NCBI GenBank assembly: GCA_003641345.1
Contig: QNAD01000031.1
Coordinates: 1-10,904, forward strand
Length of the DNA stretch: 10,904 bases
Direction of reading: 5' to 3'
From: Candidatus Zixiibacteriota bacterium
GTDB lineage: Bacteria; Zixibacteria; MSB-5A5; GN15; FEB-12
The notes below the pieces were generated by a model. That model saw only the letters and a list, made by a program, of their open reading frames with translations. It had not been told where the DNA came from and did no database searches. The translations under genes were made by a program, and so were the position numbers. This document shows, piece after piece, positions 5,541 to 10,904 of the stretch; positions within the stretch are counted from its first letter, which is position 1; every line of letters begins with the position of its first letter.

Positions 5541-6581
5541 ATGGAAACAACTATAAAACTTACCGCTGAAGTAAGTTGCGCCGGTTGAGCGTCAAAATTA
5601 TCGCCAAAGGTTTTGGCGGAAGCATTACAGGATCTGCCGCAAACGAATGATCCTAACCTTTTGGTAGGTTTTAATAAAGCCGATGATGCCGGAGTGTATA
5701 AAATAAGCGATGATTTAGCTCTGGTTCAAACGGTTGATTTTTTCCCGCCTATCGTTGATGACCCGTATTATTTTGGGAAAATTGCGGCGGCAAATGCCTT
5801 ATCGGATATTTATGCGATGGGAGCCATACCTTTAACAGCTCTTAATATTGTTGCTTTTCCTTCTTCTAAAATGCCCAATTCGATTCTTGGCGAAATTCTC
5901 AGAGGGGGAACAGAAACTATCAAACAAGCCGGAGCGGTGGTTGTTGGTGGTCATTCTATTAAAGATGATGAGCTTAAATATGGTGTGTCTGTCACCGGTA
6001 AAATTCACCCTGACAAAATAATTTCCAATTCCAATGCAAAACCTGGCAATAAAATTTATCTAACAAAATCCCTCGGTACCGGATTAATAACCACCGGAAT
6101 CAAAAACAAAATAGTCAGCAAAGAACTTGAAAAAATAGTAACTGAGCAGATGGCACTACTGAACAAAGATGCGGCAGAAATTATGATTAAAAATAATGCT
6201 CCGTCCGCTACCGATATCACCGGCTTTGGATTGTTGGGGCATGCTTACGAGATGGCAGCTGGCTCCAATGTTACAATTAAAATATATTCTGAAAAACTAC
6301 CATTATTGCCCGATGTTTTAAAATTAGCTGAGAAAAAAATGATTCCTGGCGGTGCTATTGCAAATCGGGAATTTATGGAAAACAGATGGAAAACCGAGGG
6401 GAAACTTGACATTAATATGGAACGTTTGTTGTTTGACCCTCAGACATCCGGTGGATTATTTATTGCCATTTCAGAGGATTGCTCTGATAATTTTGAAAAT
6501 GATTGTAAAAAAAATAATGTTCCTGTCTTTATGATTGGCGAGGTTTTACCTGCCAACGATGTACCTATCATTGTTGTATAG
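5541..6581 (+). CDS. selD: Selenide, water dikinase, itself a selenoprotein (Sec encoded by TGA at 5586-5588)
   Basis: SelD makes selenophosphate from selenide and ATP, the Se donor for tRNA-Sec. Reading through the TGA gives 346 residues (E. coli SelD has 347). The N-terminus reads SCAGUASKLSPKVL: Sec16 sits where E. coli has catalytic Cys17, and Lys19 matches its essential Lys20. The second cysteine of the E. coli GCGCK motif is Ser here. Downstream are the family segments TVDFFPPIVDDPYYFGKIAAANALSDIYAMG, AGAVVVGGHSIKDDELKYG, SATDITGFGLLGHAYEMA and FDPQTSGGL. The ATG at 5541 has GGAAGA 7 bases upstream; an in-frame ATG at 5526 has none. A start after the TGA (TTG at 5613) would remove the catalytic residue and the lysine. 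The next gene begins 9 bases after the stop, so they are probably cotranscribed. No selA, selB or selC is seen here. Confidence 0.95.
5602..5618 (+). promoter_or_regulatory. Bacterial SECIS-like hairpin after the selD UGA
   Basis: CGCCAAA (5602-5608) and TTTGGCG (5612-5618) form a perfect 7-bp stem with a GGU loop (5609-5611). The loop begins 20 bases after the TGA (5586-5588) and its first two bases are G. Both properties match published descriptions of bacterial SECIS elements, which bind SelB and recode UGA. A U-G pair can extend the stem at 5601/5619. Confidence 0.85.
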
Positions 6582-6590
6582 GCAAATGAA

Positions 6591-8693
6591 ATGAAATTTA
6601 AAATACCCGATGCTAAAATTTTATACCTATTGATCACTCTGGTTTTATTTATTGGAGGTTTTGTTTTCTGGATTTCTGATTTGAATTCTGATCCTCCGAT
6701 GTATTACTCTGGTCTGGGGCAATCTCTTTCAACTGACCCTCCACAATACTATTATCATGCCCGCAATAATGTTTTATATGATACTGCTGATCCTTTCGAT
6801 TATAACCGTTGGGTTGTTTATAAAAACTCTATCACTTCGCTGGTAAGTTCTCTCTGGTTTTCTATCGCAGGTTTTTCATATGAGAAAGCCAACATGGTGG
6901 GAGTTATTCTTTGTTTTGCTGCCCTTTTATTCTTTCTTTTGGGATTACACCCTCACCATAAACCATGGGTCCTAATGGCTGTAACTCTTGCCTTTATTAT
7001 TAACGTAACAATGCTAACCTATGGTCGTCTGACTTATCTTGAGAACGGTTTAATATTTATCAGTGGGGTTATGTTTTTTGTATTCTCAAAATGGCATGAT
7101 AAAACTTATGGCGTTATCATCGCCGGTTTTCTAGCCGCTCTGGCGATGCTAAGTGGAAAACTTTTTGGAGTTCTTTTATTCCCAAGTTTACTTTTGGCAA
7201 TATTTTTTTCAGAAAATAAATTTAAGTGGCGATTTATTGGATATACCATTGGTTCATTCATGGGAAGTTCTTTAATTTTGATTCTTGTTCTCTATGGAAG
7301 TGATTTCACTGCCGCTTTTGGATATATTAGTGAACAAACTTATGGTTTGCGAGGAATCCCCAAAGGTCTAACAACGCCTTACGGTTTTATTGAACATCTT
7401 ATTTCATACGGTTATTCTAATCGTCTATTTTATCTGGATCCGGATATTTTTCTGTTTTTGTTTTTATCAGGTTTATCTTTGATTTTATTAAATAGTAGTA
7501 GCATCAAATTATCATCTCTTTCAGCTCCGACTCGTTTAACAATTTTTTGGACTGCCTTAACAATTTTAGGTCTGATGCCTCTTAATTATTCTCCGGTCAG
7601 ATATGCTATACTCATGCTTCCTTCTATTATCATTTTGGCTTTTACTCTTTTTGAGACGGTTTATAATCAGAAAAAACTGCAATTCAATTTTAGTAAAAAA
7701 CATTTTATATTATTGGGACTGCTTTTCTGGTTTGCAATTTTCCATTTGACAGCAAACATCTTTTTCTTTAACACCATGCCACAACCTATCAGAGGGATTA
7801 CGTGGGTAAGCTTACTGTTTGTTCCTTTTGTTATCTGGCTATTCAATATTTTCTTAAAAAAGAATTGGTTAAAAATTAACCGCAATACTCTTGCCTTAAC
7901 ATTTTTTGTATTAATTGCTTTCACGATGGTTGCCAACGGATTTAGAATTAGACGCCTTCATTTTCTGGATAATAATTACAATATTATCGAAGCTAACAGG
8001 GATATGGAACAGATTCTAAATGAGGATGCTGTTGTTTCCGGTTCATACGGTCCTGTTCTTACAGCTAATACGAAATTAAAATCTTTTATCCATCTTTTTG
8101 GAGTTGCTGATGTTGATTCTGATTTATTTAATAAATACCCTATTACCCATTTAGCTGTTGATAAATCCAATTGGGAATTGGCAATTAAAGATTATCCTGA
8201 ACTTAAAAATTTAAAAGCAATCACAACTTACTGGATTCGGGATTACGAAGTACAGTTGTTTAATATCAGCAAAATTTTTAATAACCCCAAAGCCAACGCA
8301 TATAATGAAACCATATACGAGAAAGCCTTAACCTCGTTTTATCAGCAAAATTCCGATTCCGCATTTATGTTTGCAAAACAGTTCTATGAAACCTATCCGG
8401 AATCTAAATCCGGGAATATTCTGCTAATTGACATGTTTTCAGAACGGCAGATGTTTAACGATGCTTATAATCTTCTATTAGCTCTTGCGGAAAGATGTCC
8501 TACCGATTTCTTTATTCAAATGCAATGCGGTAAGCTTCTTCAGGTTCTTGGGTATAACTACAAAAATCAACAGATGCTTGAACTCTCCAAAAAGTATTAT
8601 GAAAAAGCGGTTACCGCAAACAGATTTAAAAGTAACTTTGCTCAGATGACATACAGCCAAACAATGCAGTCACTAATGAAAAAGGGCAATTAA
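6591..8693 (+). CDS. GT-C fold membrane glycosyltransferase (GT39/ArnT-like) with TPR-like C-terminus
   Basis: A 700-residue polytopic membrane protein. After a first helix at about 11-29 comes a large outside loop with acidic motifs (SDPP at 33-36, TDPPQYYYHARN at 48-59). In the GT-C superfamily this loop carries the catalytic Asp/Glu, which uses polyprenyl-phosphate sugar donors. About ten further helices span roughly 100-458, with family-like text LTYGRLTYLENGLIF (142-156) and SPVRYAILMLP (334-344). From about 460 the chain is soluble. Residues near 565-690 look like two or three TPR helical pairs (AFMFAKQFYETYPES, AYNLLLALAERCPTD, AKKYYEKAV-like), probably periplasmic. Donor and acceptor are unknown; glycan, glycolipid or protein glycosylation are all possible. 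It starts 9 bases after selD with no strong ribosome site, so it is probably cotranscribed, though no functional link to selenium is evident. It ends 8 bases from the convergent SOD gene. Confidence 0.82.
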   Translation: MKFKIPDAKILYLLITLVLFIGGFVFWISDLNSDPPMYYSGLGQSLSTDPPQYYYHARNNVLYDTADPFDYNRWVVYKNSITSLVSSLWFSIAGFSYEKANMVGVILCFAALLFFLLGLHPHHKPWVLMAVTLAFIINVTMLTYGRLTYLENGLIFISGVMFFVFSKWHDKTYGVIIAGFLAALAMLSGKLFGVLLFPSLLLAIFFSENKFKWRFIGYTIGSFMGSSLILILVLYGSDFTAAFGYISEQTYGLRGIPKGLTTPYGFIEHLISYGYSNRLFYLDPDIFLFLFLSGLSLILLNSSSIKLSSLSAPTRLTIFWTALTILGLMPLNYSPVRYAILMLPSIIILAFTLFETVYNQKKLQFNFSKKHFILLGLLFWFAIFHLTANIFFFNTMPQPIRGITWVSLLFVPFVIWLFNIFLKKNWLKINRNTLALTFFVLIAFTMVANGFRIRRLHFLDNNYNIIEANRDMEQILNEDAVVSGSYGPVLTANTKLKSFIHLFGVADVDSDLFNKYPITHLAVDKSNWELAIKDYPELKNLKAITTYWIRDYEVQLFNISKIFNNPKANAYNETIYEKALTSFYQQNSDSAFMFAKQFYETYPESKSGNILLIDMFSERQMFNDAYNLLLALAERCPTDFFIQMQCGKLLQVLGYNYKNQQMLELSKKYYEKAVTANRFKSNFAQMTYSQTMQSLMKKGN

Positions 8694-8701
8694 GCCAATC
8701 T

Positions 8702-9280
8702 CTATCCAAGATTTTTACTTACAAAATCCCAATTTACTAATTTCCAAAATGTCTCAATATAATTTGGACGAGCATTTCTAAAATCAATATAATAAGCATG
8801 CTCCCAAACATCGACTGTCAACAAAGGCTTGTCTCCATTTTTTATAGGACATCCGGCATTCGGCATACTTTTAATTTTTAATTCTCCGGATGATGTTTTA
8901 ACTAACCATGCCCACCCTGAACCAAATAAGGTTGCCGCTGTTTGAGAAAACTGTTTTTTGAAATCCTCAAAACTGCCAAATGCGGAGTTGATGGAATCGG
9001 CTAATTTACCTGACGGCTCTCCTCCTCCCGCAGGAGACAAACAGTTCCAGTAGAAAGTATGATTATAAATTTGTGCCGCATTATTAAATATGCCGCCATC
9101 TGCTGTTTTGATAATTTCCTCTAATGATTTTCCTTCAAACTCTGTGCCAGGCACCAACTTATTAAGATTATTGACATAAGCCTGATGATGTTTGCCATAG
9201 TGATAATCAATAGTTTCGCTTGAAAAATTGGGTTCAAGAGATTTTTTCTCAAATGGCAGATCAGGTAATTCGTATAACAT
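8702..9280 (-). CDS. sodB: Superoxide dismutase, Fe/Mn family, Fe-type
   Basis: A 192-residue cytosolic enzyme that converts superoxide to oxygen and hydrogen peroxide. All four metal ligands are present at the positions of E. coli SodB: His27 (IDYHYGKHHQAYV), His74 (YNHTFYW), Asp157 and His161 (DVWEHAYYIDF). Gln70, in NNAAQIYNHTFYW, is the second-sphere glutamine placed as in iron SODs; manganese enzymes usually supply it from the later site. The segments TLFGSGWAWLV and RNARPNYIETFWKLVNW are also typical. Metal use cannot be proved from sequence, and cambialistic enzymes exist. There is no signal peptide. GGAG lies 8 bases before the ATG, and a good sigma70 promoter with an overlapping palindrome lies upstream. 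It is a single gene, convergent with the glycosyltransferase gene and divergent from the thioredoxin-fold gene. Confidence 0.96.
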   Translation of the reverse strand: MLYELPDLPFEKKSLEPNFSSETIDYHYGKHHQAYVNNLNKLVPGTEFEGKSLEEIIKTADGGIFNNAAQIYNHTFYWNCLSPAGGGEPSGKLADSINSAFGSFEDFKKQFSQTAATLFGSGWAWLVKTSSGELKIKSMPNAGCPIKNGDKPLLTVDVWEHAYYIDFRNARPNYIETFWKLVNWDFVSKNLG

Positions 9281-9307
9281 ATAAAATTCTCCTATATTTT
9301 GTTTGTC

Positions 9308-9371
9308 TTAATACAAGCTAATCCATTATTTTGAGTTTTAAAGCAATTGTCAACAATTAATACAAGACTAA
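9308..9371. repeat. Pair of near-identical direct repeats flanking the SOD promoter
   Basis: TTAATACAAGCTAAT (9308-9322) and TTAATACAAGACTAAT (9357-9372, counting one inserted A) share ten bases and then CTAAT. They begin 49 bp apart and bracket the -10/-35 region. They could be paired binding sites for one regulator or chance in AT-rich DNA. Confidence 0.4.
9325..9358 (-). promoter_or_regulatory. Sigma70-type promoter of the SOD gene with overlapping palindrome
   Basis: On the minus strand TTGACA (9348-9353) is followed by exactly 17 bp and AATAAT (9325-9330), one base from consensus. The leader to the ATG at 9280 would be about 40 bases and contains the GGAG site. A 14-bp interrupted palindrome, AATTGT-CA-ACAATT (9345-9358), covers the -35 and could be a repressor operator. 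The regulator is unknown. Confidence 0.65.
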
Positions 9372-9503
9372 TTTAATCAAAATAAAAAATTAATGAAACA
9401 TGACAATTTTTTTATTGTATAAAAATATTTGAATAATCATACTATTATTAGAGGCAATTATAATTTTGAAAAGAAAAAATAAAATCTATTAGGAGTTATA
9501 AAA

Positions 9504-9755
9504 ATGGAAATCGGTTTGATTTATTCAAACAAAGATCCAAAGCAGGTTGCAACCAGAAATTTTGTCCGTAATTACATTAAAGAGCGTGGGATATTGGCAC
9601 ATCTGGTTGAAACTGAAAAAGAAGTTAACTGTCCTACAATTTCAATTGACGGATGCTGTATATCAAAAGAGCATCATTCTAAAAAAATAAAATCAAGATT
9701 CCCCAAATTAGCCGATATAGCCAAAGCAATCGAACAAAATGTCTGGAGCCTGTAG
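9504..9755 (+). CDS. Small glutaredoxin/thioredoxin-fold protein lacking the CxxC motif
   Basis: An 83-residue protein whose outline fits a glutaredoxin domain: strand MEIGLIYS, a helix from about residue 13 to 28 (QVATRNFVRNYIKERG), strand LAHLVET, then NCPTISIDG (42-50). The Pro44 of this last stretch matches the cis-proline loop (VPTIFIDG in glutaredoxins), and a helix follows (KLADIAKAIEQN). Where glutaredoxins carry CPYC this protein has NKDP (9-12), so classical disulfide exchange there is impossible. Three cysteines lie elsewhere, C43 next to the cis-proline and C51-C52 after the strand. It may bind a metal or partner, or use those cysteines. AGGAG is 9 bases before the ATG, a clear start. 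It stands alone, divergent from SOD, and the shared upstream region may link it to redox control. The fold is inferred from a short sequence. Confidence 0.6.
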   Translation: MEIGLIYSNKDPKQVATRNFVRNYIKERGILAHLVETEKEVNCPTISIDGCCISKEHHSKKIKSRFPKLADIAKAIEQNVWSL

Positions 9756-9763
9756 CGATAATT

Positions 9764-9796
9764 GTCATTGCGAGGAGTGAAACGACAAAGCAATCT
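9764..9796. repeat. Copy of a dispersed palindromic repeat (GTCATTGCGAGGAG family)
   Basis: The element begins GTCATTGCGAGGAGTGAAAC and ends AAAGCAATCT, with ATTGC (9767-9771) complementary to GCAAT (9790-9794). From memory, nearly the same sequence recurs in intergenic regions of many unrelated bacterial genomes. It gives rise to spurious reading frames with SLRGAKRRSNL-type or EATKQS-type peptides, and here frame 9762 onward reads SLRGVKRQSNL. It lies 8 bases after the stop of the preceding gene. Confidence 0.6.
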
Positions 9797-9808
9797 ATTT
9801 GAAAAAAA

Positions 9809-9830
9809 GTCAGGAGCACACGGCTCTGAC
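9809..9830. repeat. Hairpin with one bulged base
   Basis: GTCA (9809-9812) pairs with TGAC (9827-9830) and GAGC (9814-9817) with GCTC (9823-9826), leaving G9813 bulged and ACACG as the loop. It may be a decayed copy of a perfect inverted repeat. It follows the dispersed repeat by 12 bases. Confidence 0.5.
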
Positions 9831-9873
9831 TCTTCAAACTTTAGACCTGCCCTATTTGTAAAAAATATAAAAG

Positions 9874-9900
9874 TTATGTCTCCAAGAAAGAGAGACATGA
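9874..9900. repeat. Inverted repeat, 7-bp core
   Basis: ATGTCTC (9876-9882) and GAGACAT (9892-9898) are perfect complements around a 9-base loop. One wobble and one more pair extend the stem to 9874/9900. Confidence 0.5.
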
Positions 9901-9977
9901 CCTACTTTCCTATTTTCTCTAACTGTTTGCCATTGGCAGAGTGGGGTACCCATCTTCTATTATCTGTATTATTTTGT

Positions 9978-10005
9978 GCGTGGTGTACGTCCTCGTGCGC
10001 CACGT
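9978..10005 (+). repeat. GC-rich 11-bp hairpin with G-U pairs
   Basis: CGTGGTGTACG (9979-9989) pairs with CGTGCGCCACG (9994-10004) around TCCT. Nine pairs are Watson-Crick and two are T-G, so the fold works as RNA only for a plus-strand transcript; the minus strand would have A-C mismatches. The outer G-T at 9978/10005 may add a pair. It is much richer in G+C than its surroundings. Confidence 0.6.
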
Positions 10006-10084
10006 TGATACAATAGGTAATGCTTGTTGTAGGTAACTTCATAAACATCAAATAGCTATCAAATTTAATTTGTTTACTATCAAT

Positions 10085-10090
10085 TATAAT
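10085..10090 (+). promoter_or_regulatory. Possible -10 box of the MFS gene
   Basis: A perfect TATAAT lies 17 bases before the ATG at 10108. No good -35 is visible at 16-18 bp spacing. If used, the leader would be about 10-12 bases with no Shine-Dalgarno, close to leaderless. Confidence 0.35.
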
Positions 10091-10107
10091 TCCATATCTT
10101 CTAATCC

Positions 10108-10904
10108 ATGAATTTGAAAATCCAAAAAATCTCGGTCGCAAGTATAACTTTCTCGGCAGTTGTTATCTCAATTGGGTTTTATGCCTGGCGGATAATGTTC
10201 AATAACTTTGCAGTTGAAGTTTTTAATGCAACTCCCACCGATGTCGGCATCATTCAGGCGGCACGTGAAATCCCTGGTCTGCTTGCGTTCGGAGTAGGCA
10301 TGTTTGCTCTCTGGTTTGCCGAATCAAAAATTTCCGCTATCTCTATTATTGTTCTTGGTGTTGGTCTTGTGATGTGCGGTATGTCCAACTCAATTCTGAT
10401 GCTTACTATGGCTACCGTTTTGATGTCTTTCGGTTTTCATTATTTTGAACCGACAAATTCATCACAGCTACTATTAATAAGTAAGAATGAGAATTTGGGC
10501 AAAGTTCAGGGAAAACTGAGTTCTTATTCATCGTTAGCGGGACTTATCGGGGCTGGACTGATTATGTTTTTGACTCTTTTTTTAGATTACCGAGTGACTT
10601 TTTATATAATGGGTGGCGGGGTTATACTAATTGGAGCTTATCTTGCTTATGCATTGCCTTCTAACAGAACCGATACTGATGAACGCAAAATAAAGTTAAA
10701 AAAGAAATACTGGCTCTATTACACCCTTGCCTTTTTACGAGGTTGCCGAAGACATATTTTTACCACTTTTGCAATTTTCTTACTCGTAAAAAACCATGAT
10801 TTAAATATCACACTTATATCGGGAATTATGCTGGCAAACAATTTTATTACTATTTTCACCAATCGATACTTAGGGCACCTTAGTGATAAATTAGGTGAAA
10901 AAAC
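10108..10904 (+). CDS. Major facilitator superfamily transporter, N-terminal part (cut by window end)
   Basis: The open frame runs for 265 codons and leaves the window without a stop. The ATG at 10108 is the only sensible start, because an in-frame TAA lies two codons upstream (10102-10104). The N-terminus is a hydrophobic helix at about 9-30 (ASITFSAVVISIGFYAW). The loop NNFAVEVFNATPTDVGIIQAAREIPGLLAFGVGM and further helices near 55-70, 75-110, 148-165 and 168-185 follow. The MFS loop signature appears near the cut as GHLSDKLGEK (256-265), which by its position is the copy between helices 8 and 9 of a 12-helix carrier. A basic linker (DERKIKLKKKYW) fits the central cytoplasmic loop. The substrate is unknown; drug-efflux-like carriers are a common match. 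There is no visible ribosome site, so it could be translated from a very short leader. Confidence 0.85.
   Translation, partial: MNLKIQKISVASITFSAVVISIGFYAWRIMFNNFAVEVFNATPTDVGIIQAAREIPGLLAFGVGMFALWFAESKISAISIIVLGVGLVMCGMSNSILMLTMATVLMSFGFHYFEPTNSSQLLLISKNENLGKVQGKLSSYSSLAGLIGAGLIMFLTLFLDYRVTFYIMGGGVILIGAYLAYALPSNRTDTDERKIKLKKKYWLYYTLAFLRGCRRHIFTTFAIFLLVKNHDLNITLISGIMLANNFITIFTNRYLGHLSDKLGEK

Larger units (their letters stand above)
9756..10107. other. Noncoding stretch with a cluster of hairpins
   Basis: These 352 bases contain no credible gene. They carry the dispersed repeat at 9764-9796 and hairpins at 9809-9830, 9874-9900 and 9978-10005. There is also the 8-bp palindrome GGGTACCC at 9944-9951 in a locally GC-richer setting. 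Near the right end a TATAAT (10085-10090) could serve the MFS gene. None of the hairpins has a following T-run, so none is a standard intrinsic terminator. The region looks like a mosaic of degenerate intergenic repeats. Confidence 0.6.

Noticed and set aside
5341..5556. Open frame of 71 codons ahead of selD
   Set aside because: No ribosome site, no recognisable domain, and its last part is the selD start read in another frame; the hairpins at 5444-5510 explain the region better.
5613..6581. SelD starting at TTG 5613, after the TGA
   Set aside because: This would lack the catalytic residue and essential lysine; the in-frame N-terminus upstream of the TGA matches SelD and a SECIS-like hairpin follows the TGA.
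8694..8701. Possible shared terminator between the glycosyltransferase and SOD genes
   Set aside because: Only eight bases are available and no hairpin with a T-run spans the junction.
9764..10005. CRISPR array
   Set aside because: The hairpins differ from each other and there is no regular repeat-spacer spacing or cas gene.
9762..10016. Open frame of 84 codons starting SLRGVKRQSNL
   Set aside because: The peptide start is the well-known artefact of the GTCATTGCGAGGAG repeat, and the rest reads through hairpins; no ribosome site.
9902..10141. Minus-strand open frame of 79 codons
   Set aside because: It crosses the GC-rich hairpin and the start of the MFS gene, has no domain, and looks like a chance frame.

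Overview
The window comes from an AT-rich bacterial chromosome (roughly one third G+C by eye). The organism reads UGA as selenocysteine in at least one gene. Some genes have good Shine-Dalgarno sites and others appear to be leaderless. Lipoprotein signals, an ECF sigma/anti-sigma pair, a DUF6599-like lipoprotein, a polyprenyl-phosphate phosphoribosyltransferase-type UbiA protein and a Cys-rich zinc-ribbon protein would suit an uncultivated diderm lineage (FCB-group or deltaproteobacterial-like). The lineage is an inference and cannot be fixed from this window. I see no rRNA, tRNA, CRISPR array, transposase or phage gene.

Layout. (1) 1-2857: a diacylglycerol-kinase-family lipid kinase on the minus strand is divergent from a plus-strand pair, a UbiA-family phosphoribosyltransferase and a DUF6599-like lipoprotein overlapping by ATGA. 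The divergent region holds a near-consensus promoter placed so that the UbiA mRNA would start at its own ATG. A 27-bp interrupted palindrome surrounds the -10. (2) 2859-4950, minus strand: an operon of lipoprotein, ECF sigma factor and zinc-finger membrane anti-sigma factor, preceded by a sigmaE-like promoter that suggests autoregulation. (3) 4977-5285, minus strand: a small nine-cysteine zinc-ribbon protein. (4) 5286-8693, plus strand: a hairpin-rich leader, then selD (selenide, water dikinase). The catalytic residue of selD is encoded by an in-frame TGA followed by a compact SECIS-like hairpin. A GT-C type membrane glycosyltransferase with a TPR-like tail follows 9 bases later. (5) 8702-9280, minus strand: an Fe-type superoxide dismutase with a clear sigma70 promoter overlapped by a palindrome. 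(6) 9504-9755, plus strand: a small glutaredoxin-fold protein without the CxxC motif. (7) 9756-10107: a noncoding stretch made of a dispersed-repeat copy and several hairpins. (8) 10108 to the window end: the N-terminal two thirds of an MFS transporter.

How the genes work together. selD makes selenophosphate for selenocysteine and needs the Sec machinery itself; selA, selB and selC are not in this window. The lipid kinase, UbiA protein and GT-C enzyme all act on lipids or lipid-linked sugars at the membrane, but they are not one operon. The sigma/anti-sigma operon with its lipoprotein looks like an envelope-stress circuit. SOD and the thioredoxin-fold protein share a divergent control region and may both belong to redox defence. 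The best lead is the selenoprotein SelD, which ordinary gene calling would truncate. The structured selD leader, the putative autoregulated ECF operon and the hairpin cluster at 9756-10107 are the next candidates.
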